Below are positions 35,480-48,840 of a DNA stretch of 64,000 bases, piece by piece. Made by a program: the position numbers and the translations under genes. How positions within the stretch are numbered: position 1 is the stretch's first letter; the number at the start of each line of letters is the position of its first letter. The notes under the pieces were generated by a model, which saw nothing but the letters and a program-made list of their open reading frames with translations, was not told where the DNA came from and did not search any database. The DNA comes from Polytrichum commune. Lineage: Eukaryota; Streptophyta; Polytrichopsida; Polytrichales; Polytrichaceae. The stretch is from assembly GCA_950295325.1 (NCBI GenBank), contig OX485807.1:18943666-19007665 (forward strand). Direction: 5' to 3'.

Positions 35480-38380
35480 AGACTCCAGGAAAACTACCGA
35501 TCCATTGACACCAATTTACAGAATATTCCCCGAATTAATGAAGGCAAACCGAAAGATGCCAACATGTAAGTGGTGGTTGGTGTTGGAAACACTAGGATGT
35601 CCACCGCTTATCAAGGGTGCCAAAAACCCAACTTTTTCCTGGCCGATGCATTGGGTTTTTGGTTTTCATGCAAAAAAACCCAATTTTTGCGAATAAAACC
35701 ATGGTTTTATTCCAACACTTGGCACTTGGCAATCGGCACCATCATTGGCAGACATTGGGCCCTCTGCCCTATAATCTCAACTTATCCGTGATAAAACCGG
35801 ACTTTGCTTGATCTCAAATGATTGGGTTCTTGTTTTTTTTTTTTAAAAAAAACCTATGAAAAATCCAATTATAAAAAACCACGCAGTGCCAGCCTTGGCA
35901 ATTATGCCCACTAATCTCCTCAAACATTGGTTGACCCCACCACCTAACCCAAAGAGGAACCTCAACCTGCTCATTATCCCTCCCGGCTCCCGTCATTGTC
36001 ACCCTCCCAGCCCACCGCACCCCACCAAACTTGTTATTTTCCCAAACATAACCACATCCCACTCAAATATAGGTGTCCAATTGAGGAAGTAACTCAATTA
36101 GGCACATCTATCTTAGTGTGAAATGATTAGTACATCAAAATCGTGCATGTAGTCATTTACCTTGTTATTTTTGGAGCTCATATGAATATCTTATTTGTTA
36201 TCAATGTGAAAATTCTCGTGGTCATACAGTGAAATTAGGAACATCTACAATACATTAGGGTCCAATTCCAAGAAACTTGGGGTCCAACATGCCGCTTAAT
36301 GATGGACCTTATTTGTGGACTCATATTGGTTTCTCAACGTAGGAGGGGTGCTTTCTTTGATCGGGGACAACCAATATTGACGATAGTGTGATGCCACATG
36401 AATGTCACTTCATTTTTCATACCTTGAACATGGATTCCAGTCTAAACTCCTTGGATTCCAAATATGCTCTCGCCCACTAGGAATATTCAATACTAAATTT
36501 GACAAGCTTTCATCCAAAGCATTGATTATTGAGAGCTTGACAATCCTCAAGCTAGGCTTAACAATTTGAGGAAGCATGTTAAAAAGTGAGATATCAAAGG
36601 AGGTATGGTATTGCCAAATGGAAGAAGAAAACCTAAAATAATGAAAGTCATAACAAACTAAAAAGAATGCTTGATACCCCATTGATTCTTTGGTCAATGT
36701 CCATGCCACGTCTTGCTAACTCAATTGGAGGGTGTTGACTCCAATGAATGCTTGCCATTTCATTACAAACTTTGCATGAACATCAAAGATGTTTATTTTG
36801 GTAAAAAGTGAAATAATTTTTAATGTTCATGTAAAAATGGCCTTTGTACTCACATTGCATGTCAGTTTCACATTTAGACACTCTCTTAATTTTCATGAAT
36901 TCTTTGCATATATGTGTTCAAAAACATGGGACAACTTAGATATTCCAAATGCAAGGTGGGCTAGCCTACTGTGGTTTGCACATGTTGGCATGATAATTGA
37001 TGAAGGTGCTCAACTATTGAGTTGTTCCCATCTAGTGGATTGCACAAGCATTTCGCTCATTCTCTAAGTGAATTTGATTGGTCAAAGGTCTTTTTTAGGG
37101 GGTAAAACATGACATTTTCTTGTACATCATTTCTTCAATTGCTATAATCCCATTTTAATCTCAAAACTTGTTTATGAAAATTCCACAACCAACATTGAGT
37201 GAAATACACTCAAAACAACCCGTTCGTAGGCTCAAGAAGTTACCAGTTAAGGAAGCACGAATTGGCCATGCTCAACGTGAGATAGCAAGGGGAAAATGGT
37301 ATTGCCTAAACCCTACCTAAAAAAGAAGAAGGAGAATACGTCACAAACCAAAGAATGTTGGGGTCCCGCACAACAAGAGCTTGAACTCCTTACATCCTTA
37401 AGCGACCTCCTTGAATGATGGAGCTTAGGAGGTTGACCAAGAATTTCTTATAGTCGTTCCATAAAGATGCAATCTAGGCATTGTAAACTTGATAAAATAC
37501 CTAAACTTCAAGTTGAAAGCTCAAGTATAAAGTGGGACTTGGGTGAACAACCATGAGTAAGAGGTTGTGTGCCAATGAGCAGGCTTTCAATTTGCAAGCT
37601 CTCAACCTCTCTAGTGTGAAAGTGGGATTAACTTACTTCCAAACGAGGGCAAGGGAGCTTAATCTTCCACTTCTCATGAGTTCAATTTTTGGTTTTTGAC
37701 AAGTTTCATCCAAAGCTCAAAGATCCAAGCTTTCATTAGTATGAGTGAGTATACACTGATGAATGAGCCTTATGTGCCTTCTTAATCTTGCATCTCTGGC
37801 CAATGATAAATCATAATTCATCTTCCTCTTTTTATCAATTACCAATCACGTGTGTAAAATGGGCTTTATATGACAAGGCTTATAGTTAAGAATATACACT
37901 AAACAAGACAAGTTTTACCATAAGATCAAGCTGCGCACTCAAAATAGACACCATTCTAGGTTCGATAGTTAACACAATCAAGAGGACCCATGTGATCATA
38001 CAAGAAATATAATCTTCACTTTAATCCCTTACAACGTCTGCAACTGAACTCCGATTTTGAAACTTGAAATGACTATCTTCATGATCTACAATTGCAAATG
38101 GGGTGAAACGATTCCCAGTCCAATCCAACGGCCCAAATTATAAGGAGGTCAAAGCATGCACCCATAATAGAGTTTTCTGCATAGGCAGTGGTCAATTTAC
38201 AAGATAGAGACAGAGAGGCTTGATTGAACAGTACGTGAAGTACTAAATTCTAGAACCTGAATCTAGCTTGCGACAGAAATGCATTTGGGATTAAATATAG
38301 GATACAAGATTTTTGAAAATCCCCTGTTGCTGTTTGAGTGTACATTCGTTATGTGGGCCCTCATAATATAAACACGGGAT
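35480..38380. other. Repeat-rich intergenic DNA, no gene seen
   Basis: 35500-35600 shares 'tgccaacatgtaa', 'ttggaaacactaggat' and neighbouring sequence with 51465-51560, so it is a dispersed repeat. An unusual dense set of 'aaaacccaa'/'ttgggttttt' inversions lies at ~35620-35880. 36055-36240 and 37860-38190 are copies of family Y. No protein family was recognised. Confidence 0.4.
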
Positions 38381-38389
38381 GCTCCAACC

Positions 38390-38830
38390 TTGTGCAAGGA
38401 GACTTAGGCACTGCAGACATGAGCAGCAATCAGCCGTTCCATTTGGTGGAGTGGATGACTCTCAACACTGCTCTGTGCAGGCTGCCCTCTTTCCGTTGGC
38501 CCGGCGAAGCGGACTGTCCGCCCCAGCCTGGAAGCCATGGGCTCGCTGCCCTCCGCCAAGTAATTCCTTGGCAAGTTTCTTACTGCGGAACAACTTCAAC
38601 ACTCTCAAACTCCCTCTTTCTCCTTTCTCTCTCACTCACATACACATATTGGAGTAAAAATCGCTGGGATAGAGTAAATGTGGGAAGCTGGGGGGGGGGA
38701 GGAGGTGGTGCAGCAATGCACTCTCTGCATGCTTGGCGTGTCAACTGCATGTAGAGGTTTGAATGCGCCCCCCCACCAACCAACTACAGGGAGCCAAGTG
38801 GACCACCGCCATGCGCATGACGAGGCAAAT
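38390..38830 (+). repeat. Unclassified element X, copy 2
   Basis: Same-orientation copy of the element inserted in the MITE at 18622-19008, with a longer internal 'actcacatacacatattggag' section. It is not flanked by MITE sequence here, so it was copied independently. Reading frames at 38338-38754 follow from this repeat and are not considered genes. Confidence 0.55.
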
Positions 38831-39221
38831 TGTGGTGATGTGCGTGCCGCTTTAGATTAAGAATGACTTCGAATATCCCACGGTTATATCCTCAAAACCC
38901 ACAAAACAAACACACGCTGCTTAATAATGTTATGCCAAATGAATCCCACGCTACTGGAATCTAATGGATTTAAAGTCATGTTTGTTTGTCAACTTTGTGA
39001 CATTCTTAGTTTCCACTGAGAGAAAGTGTCATATTTGTGACATTATTATGCTCAATTAGTTGACACTAACGCAGTCAAAACGCGTTAGTGCCAAGTGCAA
39101 ACTACATTGGTAAAAACAAAATTGAGTTTTTCATAGACATGACACATGGTATCCATGAAGGCACCATCAAAGCATTGTAAACCTTATCCGGAAACGCTTG
39201 ATCGATATAATTGCAACAACA

Positions 39222-39390
39222 CAACTTTGATATGTCCCATTGTTTCCAGGATATCTCATAAAGTGCATATGTCCTGACATAAAAAATAATGGGACATATC
39301 AAAGTTGTTTCCAGGATATTATTACTTAGATATGTTGTTTCCTCATAAAAAAATCCAGGACATATCAATGGGACATATCTAAGTAATACT
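39222..39390. repeat. Two adjacent perfect-stem hairpins
   Basis: The first stem is a perfect 19-bp inverted repeat: CAACTTTGATATGTCCCAT at 39222-39240 pairs with 39289-39307. The second is a perfect 15-bp inverted repeat: ATTACTTAGATATGT at 39321-39335 pairs with 39373-39387. Both share the 'ggacatat' core and a 'tttccaggat' segment, so the pair may be a MITE made of related inversions. Confidence 0.7.
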
Positions 39391-39419
39391 GGAGATTATT
39401 TTTTCTTGCGAAGAGAAAC

Positions 39420-39730
39420 AAATTGTAAGGAGAATGCAAATTCTAATATTTTTTTATGAATATGGAAATTGCTACAAATTTTGAAGTGGTAAAGCTTTAT
39501 GGAACACACTATCAATCCATAGGTTAACCCCATACCCGCTCATCTAAATGTTAATTCTTGGCTACGAAAGTTATCAATCTCTTCTATGGGTAATCAATCA
39601 CAAGCTGCCACACACAAAAACCTTAACTTTGTTCGTTTAAACAATATAGATCTCATTTGTGTCATCATTACATGTACCCTAGTGAGTGGTTAAATGGACC
39701 TAGTCATTCATGGATACCTCGACCCTAGCT
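39420..39730 (-). repeat. Dispersed repeat (inverted copy of 1060-1720)
   Basis: Reverse complement of the two blocks near the window start, here without the ~0.3 kb insertion, so this copy represents the pre-insertion state. Confidence 0.55.
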
Positions 39731-42390
39731 CTACCAAAATTTCAATTGACCTCTTATTGCATCCAATCTTGGACTGTGTCTACATTGTTTGCTTGTACAT
39801 CATCATTAATGTGATCTAATATGTTCAATGATTTTGCAGATCATTCCTTTGGACATGGTTTTTGGTGTGTCTAAATACCCATTTTGGGAAATGGACTATA
39901 TGATGGCAAGAGGAAGAAGATGTGTCCAACGTCTTTTAAAACTCGTTGTATTTCATGAAATTGCTTTGGAAAATTCATGAAGTTGCTTGAGGTAAAAGTC
40001 CACTATCATGAAATTGGGCTGCAGCACATGTCAAGTTGGTTAAGAAGAATCATGAGCTCATTTAAGAGGTTTATGAAATTGATAGAACACCCTAGTAGCA
40101 TTGGTTGGAAGCAATGCCCAGGAAGTTTTCGGGCATAGTCGGTCAAGATCCTAGTGATTTTAAATCCAGTCGGTTACATGTTAACATCTTCCAGTTTTTT
40201 CATTTGAGGTATATTCTATAGATTCCTCTAAAATTACTAGTAATTCTCCTAAAGTCTGGAACTTCAACCAGTTATTTCTCAAACTCATTTGGTTCATCTG
40301 TAACTAACCACCAGTTCTTCCCGAGCCTTAGTTGGAAGGTTCATGAACTAGCTTGGAACCTTCGTGAAATTGAGTTTGTGCTTTTGTGAAATCATCCCAC
40401 CAAAGGAGTAACATGGGCATTTAAGGATTTCAAGTGCTCAAATTGTCCATTGTAGGCTACACGAGATGTGATGGGGATCTTCAGTGTAACTCTTTGCATG
40501 TATACCTTATTCTTATGTTGCTTTCTCTAATTGGACACCTATATTTGAGTGGCATGTGGTTAGGTGTGGCTCCAAGAACGGACAACAAAAAAGACATGTT
40601 TAACAGAGAACGGATATGCTCAAAATATGATAAGCATTCTAGACTCAATAAGTTATTTGCAAAGTAAAGCAAATGAAAACCATGGGTTTAGTTCCAAATC
40701 TTGTATTCATGAGAATTAACACAAATTTACCCAAGTTTTCATAATGCTTAAATCATCATACACAAAGAGTGTTGTGAAGTTACTTAAAATCGGCCTTGTA
40801 ATTTGTCCTACTAGGATGAGTGGGCAAAGCTAGCCTTGCATAGGCCGATCCGAGATATAGGCCAAGGGGGTCCCATGCACATACCCTATTTTTGTTCCTA
40901 AAATTCTCTCAATGTTTGAGAGGTGGAAAGAGGAGGTCCCAAAAGTTTCACCCAACTTTCAACACAGGCGTTGACACAATGATGCACTAATGAGCTCTTA
41001 ATAGTAAGTTTCTCAATGAAGGATCAAGCCCACAATTTCGCCACTCTTTGCGAACTTACAAATAACTTCATACTGATTTTCCCAATTAGTGCATGTAGTA
41101 GTACTAATTCCCAAACACGCATGATTTTGCCATGTCTCAAAATAAGTGAGGGCTGAAATTTTTGCTAAGTGATACTAAATTCATGAATACATGCTCATTC
41201 ACCACACATTTCAAGATAATTAGTACATGCTCTAAGGTGCTTGTAGAGCTATTAAAAATACATCTCAATTAATGGCAACACATGGATTTCAATGAAATAG
41301 TGCCACGATGAACTGAATTGTGAAGCCATGAATAGTATTTTCAATGAATGCAATAATGGCAGGATGAATAGTGCTTCCTAGATCTTTTGGTAGCACTGAT
41401 TCCATAGCATTAAGAAATTTAGTTTCACCTTCACTAATTTCCCACAGGCACTATTAGCATTCCCTCACTAAATTGGGATAATCAGTGTAGTAGTCCACAT
41501 GATTGGGCTATATGCCCATTTAGTGAGCAGAAGCATTTTCGCTTTGACAATGGATAAGATATTCATGGCAGCCAAAAATCACGAGAAAAGTTGCTACGGC
41601 TTGAATCTGGATTTCCTACCCATTTCATACCAATCTTGTCTTCATCTCCTACAAGTGGGCTAGTTTGAAAAGGTGACCGTTTGAGAACAGTCTACCTTAC
41701 CCTCTGCCAAGGTAGAATTACTGTAGAACCTTTGGATGAAATTTGCCAATAACCTCCAGCAGTGTGCAACTGCCACGGTGAAAGTCACTTTAGCAAGCAG
41801 AGGATGTGAGACTCTATGCAATCTGACAAAGATGTGAAACTACAAAACAAAACATCAGAAGTAAATATCTTCCCATAGTTGAAGAGCAGAAATTGATCAA
41901 GCTATCAAAGATAATTATCACCACACTTGTATTAAGTCAGCTATTTGGCATACTTCAGTCTACATCGTATTAACAGCTCAATATCATCAGTGTTACATTG
42001 CTTTTATAAGTGCTTAAATAGGGCCAAACAGAATGGCAACAAAAGAAATTGTTCTCACTTCAATCCATGGGTCCTAAGCCCATCTAAATGGGTACAGCTT
42101 CAGTTCTCACCTAAAATTCTGTACCTAACATACCCCAGACTTCCTATATATACCTCTTTGAAATTAAACAAGGTATCATAAAAATCAATGATAACTTGTG
42201 TAGGAATGAACAAATGTCAAGGTTGGATAGACAATGCTATGCATCCTCTTAGATCCACAACTACAAAGCGGTAGGAAAGGAAGGCTGCAAACATTGCAAC
42301 ATCAAAGTGGTTTCACAAAACCAGTTCAATTTGCATGTCGACCACGCCAAATTTCAAGAAAAAAGCATCCCCACATGAGAAATAATTGCA
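39730..42390. other. Intergenic and 3' flank of AAPT
   Basis: No gene recognised. 40520-40650 carries a family Y fragment. The last several hundred bases before 42394 probably include the AAPT 3' UTR, but I cannot place a polyadenylation site. Confidence 0.4.
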
Positions 42391-42393
42391 TAT

Positions 42394-45300
42394 CTAGGCT
42401 CCTTTTCCTTCTTTCACTTTGCCAATCCTGTAAAACAGTAAGATGGCATTAGAAATTTCATAACCAAATGCAAATCCTGAGCCACAAAGATCGCCAATCA
42501 GCATCTACACAGAACTATTCTCCTCTGCTGCTTCCAAGAGAACTACACGCATTCTGCCGACCTAACTTTGCTCACGAAAACCTTTAAAGTGCAGGAGTCA
42601 TTTCTATCCAGATTTTGGGTAAAAACTTCTATTCATCTACAATAATTCTTTTGACAAATTTCATCTACCTTTTCAAAATGCATCAGCTAATTCACTAAAA
42701 TATGTGGAATCTGTATTAGAACATTCTCTTCAAAAACATATGCAGGCAACTGGCAATTCTTCAACAGTAAAATTAACACTGGAGAACAGTCCCTCATAAG
42801 CCAATAATTAAAGTGGGAACCATAGTAGTCAAAATGAGTCCTGTTACTAGTAAAACTGATGCAGATAGTACAAGAAGAGTACAAGAATCCAGTATTCTGG
42901 CCTCAGAAGAATATACCTGAAGCAGTAGATGCCAAGAGCATGGGTAATTTCATGAATGACACTGTAAGCGAAGTGGCCGTACAAGAAAACTGCTCAAGAC
43001 AGAAGATAGAATTAATATACAATCACATCTCCAATATCTAGCAAGGATGCACAAAGTTTTCAAGCTGCTATAGGATTGCACAACACAGCTTCAGTAGAAG
43101 TATAATGCATACATCACAATTAGTGTAGTTAAATAAATACCAGTGAAGACACAGTAGCCTATTAAGACCCATGTCTCGTCCACAAGTGGCTTCCTGCATC
43201 CATATTCCCAAATCACAGCAGATTGTCAGGAAGATGGTAAAGTAAATGGACTTATTATGAATCTAGAAGAGCAGCACCACTTACAAGACTCAAGGGCTAA
43301 AAGCATTTTGCAAATGTTTATGGGGTGAGTACATTTGTTACAAAGCTTCAACAAGTTCCCACTATGAGAAATTTAATGTATCATTATTTCCATTTGATGA
43401 AAAATTAGCCAAGATTTGACATGAAAATTGACAAGACCATGTTCATGGATTGAGTTATATACTCTGAATTGATCCAAAGTTGCATTTGCAGAAATTAAAG
43501 TATGCTTTACTTGTTGTCAAGATGAGTACTCTTCAGATCAAGCTCTTCTTTTTTAAACATACCTTGTACAATTACTCTGTTAATCCAAATTAACAAAGTT
43601 GGACGTTATATACAACTGACACAGACTGCAACTTCTTCAATTTGACTGGCATTTGAACTCCAAAGTTTAGTAGGCTATGAAGTGACCTCAGGGGTTCTAC
43701 TGCCACTGGCATTTGTGGGATTTCAGTATGTGTAACAATCACTCAAATCATCACAGAAAAAATTACTCACCCATCAAAATACTTTGCAGACATTGCATTG
43801 CCAATGGCAAAAGGCAGGTACATTAAAGCCTGTTGGAGCATGTACACTGTTAGTAAAGTTCCACGAATTGTAGTTTAATGCGCCAGTTGAGAATACAGTA
43901 ACACCCACACACATTTCTTTACAAACACATCATCTTGGTGACAAAGAGGTGAGCCCAAATGCATGAGTTGCTTTCAAATATCATTTGAAACTTATAGAGA
44001 TAACCTCACGATTTTAATTTCCAGGATATACCTTTAATGTAATTCTGAATGATGATAGACACTATGTTCCACTTATACAACTGTGATATACTGGTGACAC
44101 CTCCCTGATCATCATCATTAATTTTGTGTATCTAAACAGAGCCTGCTGCATGACTTCAACATACCTCCATTTTGGGCACAACATGAACTGCACATTCACT
44201 TTCCTCATTCCTGATCTAAAAACCCTGAAGAGAGGACTTGTGGATTTAGCAGTTTCTTTCGGAAAGTGAGGGGAACATTCAATTAAAATTGGGTTCGGCT
44301 GGATGATCACAAGTGCAAAGCCTTGTGTTCAGGACAGGTTGAGTTATCCTTTATCTCTATGACCCTCACACCAGCTCTAAACTTATGAATCACACACTGA
44401 GACAACAGAAAATTAACTGTGCACATCAATAGTTTCCAGAACTTATTTAAAATTATTTCTGAAACAGTTCCACAAGATTCAGGTTCAACATAGCCACGTA
44501 CCACAGACATCCCTGTCTTCAATCCCTTGGGCTCTTCACACAAGTGAGCAAGAATTAATCTACCCTGCAAGTAGAAAAGAAACAAAAATAAATGTATGGC
44601 AGCTAAATGGACTCTTCTCATTGATAGTGTACATTACCATTTTCTATATCAATGATTAGGCTAGCAATTTCACATCAGATCCAAATGAGTTGACTAGGAT
44701 GTTAGAACAATAGACGGAAGTTAGGGCGACAACATCGGATTGCAGTCTTGTTTAAACATGTGTGAGGACAAAAAAGTCATGAATTACTACTGCATAAGAG
44801 GAAACAAAACTGTAATTCAGTATACCAGAGTCACTGACTAAACTTACCACAAGCCATCCAAATGCAAAGCCTGAGCCCATGATGACAAGATGTGGTTGAT
44901 TTCTAAGAATATCTGAGGGCGATATCCATCCCCTGCAAAATCCAGAGACTTCAGGAGCACTCCCTCACAACTTTCAGATAGCACCTAACTCTGTCCTTGA
45001 AACGAAGTTAGTAGATCTATCAAAACACAAAGAAGTCTCACCAGATTAGAATTTAGCCATGCTTACATGAATTTCAAGAATTGATTACTAAAGTGACACA
45101 ATAGTGAACTTAAGTAGCTCAAACCAAGTCAAAGCTGGGACAAAAATAACTGAGATAAGTAGCACACAGTGAGAGAGTACCAGAATACAACTCCCCCCAC
45201 AAGTGACCAAAACGGGATGAGCTGCAATGAATGAAGTGAAAACCACAGTTAGGGTCTATGACATACCGATAATATAATAATGCATTATATAATTAAAATA

Positions 45301-48300
45301 AACACGCTCTTCAGCATAAGTCGATTTTACTTCAGGCAAACATTAATACAACAAATACTAACCAAATTTCTTTCTTAGATTTGACACAATGAACCATGAA
45401 CAAACTGCATAAAGCAAGAACATACTCAACTCAAAAGAAACTGCAAAATACTATTAACTTACCATAGCCAATGCGTTAAGAAAGCTTGAGCCCCTTCCCT
45501 TCACCACTTTGTACACATTGTAGACACTGCATCAAATAGAAGCAACTTGATGAATTACACATGTAAAAGTCCCTGATATGTCAATCTTGACACCAATTGA
45601 AAAACCTTGAACAGAATGACATTGAAGGTAGGGAAACTCACTTGTAACCCACTGTAGGTGCCACAAATACAAGCATCATCAACCAGATGACAAACACGGT
45701 TACAGTCACATCTGCCAGTTCCACACAAAAAATTATTTAGCACTACTTACAAAGACTCATAAGGCATCGCAATCTCAAATTCAACCATTGTCATAGAATA
45801 ATACTTCAGATCACATTTCCAGTTTTTACCTGGTACAAACGGCAGTTTCCCTACTACAGGGAGGGCTTCCCTGCAGCTCGATGTCCACCAGTTTGGTCCT
45901 GTGTAGATCAATAGAAGTCAAGAAGTTGCTCTGCAGGGGTTTTCAACAACCATCTATGTCTCTTGGCTTCATCAACTTGATGCACAGAATATGTTGTTGC
46001 TTGATTCCAATTCAGGATTATGTAGGACTCAGAAGTAATCTTTGATAAGGGGAAGCAATACCAACAATTCCAGTGAAGATATGAGCCATATAGATGACCA
46101 TCAGCCCCTCCGTTGGTCCGTTAATTTCTGGAAGAATGAGTGTGTCGGTGAAAAAGCTGTTGACAACCCAAGCACAAAATATTGAAATGTATTCATACAT
46201 GAGGAATATATGTTTAAAACAGCTGAACCAACTACATCACACCCAAAACTTGCAACATTGCACAAGAGTAAAACAGCCAGCCTGCCTTAAAGGCCTAGCA
46301 ACTCAGAGGATGCAAAACAAAATCAATAATTCTTACCTTTCCCATGTAGCCCCATAGAAAGGAATTGTGGAGATCACCCAAAACCAAAAAGACAGCGTCC
46401 CACTCATCACAGATGATGCAAACGCCATGGTCTCAAACTGAAATCAGCAGCACTTTCAACGATGAGGTTTTCCATTACAGCCCACAAGAAATCAACAGAC
46501 AAACAGGTCTATACTCCCAAAACACCTTTCCAGTATATTGATTGTGCTTGTTAAACACGTGTAGCTGATTAGGTTGAGCATTACATAGACCTATGATCCC
46601 ATAAACAAAGCTCAATACTAAGAGGGACTATGTAAAATAAACAAGGATGATAAATGTCACTCACCGAGCATGTTAGTGCATCACAACCTGTCCCTCACCA
46701 CACCCAACAAAGCATCATCCGTGAGAAATGACCAAGCTGCCAAAAACGATCCCACAAGTAGAAGATTCCCTCTTGACATAGGCAAGAGTACTTGACTTTT
46801 CATTCAAATCCAAGGCTATTGTAAGATACTGAAATCTTCTGAGGATCCACTATAAGTTAAGAGGCCAAGACAAAGGAAATTGCAAATTTGTTTAGCAGTT
46901 TTACCATGGTCAAAAAGCTCTCCAAGAGGACTGGAAGAATTTGTTCGCCTAGCTTGTTTGCCATCAACAGCATCAAAAGTCTACCACAATAACCAAACCA
47001 AAGTTCAGCCAATTTGATGTTTGGCTGAGACATATCTGACTAAGATGCTTCTCAAAAAGTCTTCACAAAGGATACAAGGAACACTCCACAATACAAATCT
47101 CAATACACAACAACAACTAGCAGCCATTCTTTGAGAAGTAAGAGTCTCAAATGTCAACCTGATACAGGAAGAGGAGGATGCCATGTGCAAAGTAGACCCA
47201 CCGAGGAGCTGGTGCATCCAGGTGTGGAGAGTATATCTGTTAATGCCCATGGCCCAAAACAGGTTCAGCACAGACTTGACATCCAAGAACAACACCATCA
47301 CCCTTGCTTATCACCAATATTACCACATGACTAGCATAAACCAAGTTTGATAAAACTGCTGCAACAGGAACTTACATAGCTCAGCAAGGCAGAAGTCAAT
47401 ATCATACAAAATCCCATCAGCGTGATCTGCCACAACCACATCCACAAAAGATGAATAATGCCTGATTTGTAAATACATCCATTCAAAATCTAAAATAGAG
47501 TAGGACTTGCTGATCTACTGGCCTCTCAATCATTAACATATACTAAACTTGTTTCAAATGGCTCTAATCCAACAGAACTCTGACCAGGACAATGGCACTA
47601 CGTAGTACTTCATGAACAAAATTCTGCAATCTCCTTGCTCTTATGCATCTATGAAAGGCAGAAACAACACACATTTCAAAAAATGCGCTCTGTGCCCCAA
47701 TCCTAACAGCATCATGTTCCTAATACGAAGGACACGGATGTGGAGAAACTCGACAACACAAATAACATCACTACATGTGCTAAAAAGGTAACTGAAAAAT
47801 ATAGTCCTTCCATAATGACCATTAAGATTTTATCAGGACATCACTTCTATTTATCAGATTTGGCAGACATACCTAAAGAACTGAATTTCTATGAGCTAGA
47901 AGCCACAGGAAGGAATAGGAAGCACAACAAAACAGTCCACAACGAATTTTCTCGGGCTCCAGCTACAGAGAATAAATTAATAAAGACCGAGTAGAAGTGT
48001 CCATAAATTTCTACTAGATTCCACATAGTCTGGAATTGTCAAGTTCTCTATGCAGGCGACTGCGACACACTCCAAGTGCAGCTCTTTCGAGATGATCAAA
48101 TTTGGCATTTTACAAGGAGGGCCAGATGCTCTATGTAAGAAGAGAACAATGAATCAAAAGGCCAAATCAGGATACATGTTAAAAACGTACCATGTTCGGA
48201 CTGGAAGAGCGCAAAAATAGCAGAGCCAGAATCACCAGATGCAATACAATTCACCTCATTAGAGATCTGGACAATAAGCTGCAGTAGAATCTATGACATT

Positions 48301-48601
48301 CTACACATGCTAAGGGCGTCACCACAACAAACACTAAATTCCTCCGGAGGCTGGAGCTGATCTACAACCATAACATTGAAAATCCATAATAGGCAGCTAA
48401 AAAGTTTTACAAAGAAATTTAAACCCACAGGAACGACGGAGGGAACGAGTGATGCGAAGCTTACGGCATCCACATGGGGAAGAAATTGACGGCCCAGCGC
48501 CAGAATGGCTGGAACACATATTTGGCCATGTAGGATCGGTCGATGCCGCTATACTTGTAGCGGTGCAAGGCGTCGACGCCATGCTTCCCGACGTACACCA
48601 T
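42394..48601 (-). CDS. AAPT: Aminoalcohol (choline/ethanolamine) phosphotransferase, 18 coding exons
   Basis: ER membrane enzyme of the Kennedy pathway: CDP-choline or CDP-ethanolamine plus diacylglycerol gives phosphatidylcholine or phosphatidylethanolamine. Exons (5' to 3'): 48601-48465, 48200-48191, 47426-47376, 47236-47159, 46980-46905, 46687-46665, 46437-46337, 46156-46062, 45898-45830, 45711-45642, 45526-45463, 45221-45181, 44932-44848, 44564-44502, 43829-43771, 43193-43141, 42989-42917, 42427-42394. All are GT-AG with matching phases, totalling 1182 nt or 393 aa; I recall Arabidopsis AAPT1 as 389 aa. The N-terminus [19 protein letters not shown] and blocks [13 protein letters not shown] and [13 protein letters not shown] match plant AAPTs. 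The CDP-alcohol signature DG-x2-AR-x8-G-x3-D-x3-D is complete: D98, G99, A102, R103, G112, D116, D120. Several hydrophobic spans fit a polytopic protein. Choline versus ethanolamine preference cannot be read from sequence. Confidence 0.95.
48191..48200 (-). other. AAPT: 10-nt coding microexon of AAPT (exon 2)
   Basis: TCCGAACATG on the minus strand, preceded by CTCTTCCAG and followed by a strong GTACGT donor. Exon 1 ends ATGTGGATGCC (phase 2) and exon 3 begins ATCACGCTGATG (phase 0). Only an insert of 3n+1 nt restores the frame, and this one yields WMPPNMITLMGF, the sequence expected of plant AAPT at this point. Confidence 0.85.
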
Positions 48602-48840
48602 GGCTGCTGCCTCCCTCAGCTCGCCACCAAACGCGAACCAGAATTCGAGCGCTCCTTCAATCGAATGCTTTGCGTGCACTCCGCGAAGGAGCTTTGGCTT
48701 CGGAGAGAGACTGAGAGCGAGAGGGGGAGAGGCCAAAACGCACGAGCCCGGTTTCTAGGGTTTCGCGGGGCCCGGCCTAAGTTCACACTCCCGTGACGCG
48801 TCCCCCAGCCGTCCGCCACGTGGGAGCCTCCGATTGGCCC
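48430..48840. promoter_or_regulatory. GC-rich 5' end of AAPT
   Basis: A sharply GC- and CpG-richer island covers exon 1 and ~230 bp upstream, then AT-rich repeat DNA resumes at ~48860. No clear TATA box was seen in it. An in-frame upstream ATG at 48736 would add 45 residues without a stop. Confidence 0.45.

Noticed and set aside
38338-38754. 138-codon plus-strand frame
   Set aside because: It coincides with repeat element X, whose other copy at 18.6 kb does not keep the frame open.
47740-47994. 84-codon plus-strand frame in an AAPT intron
   Set aside because: It is antisense within the intron between exons 2 and 3, with no family match and no splice or promoter support.
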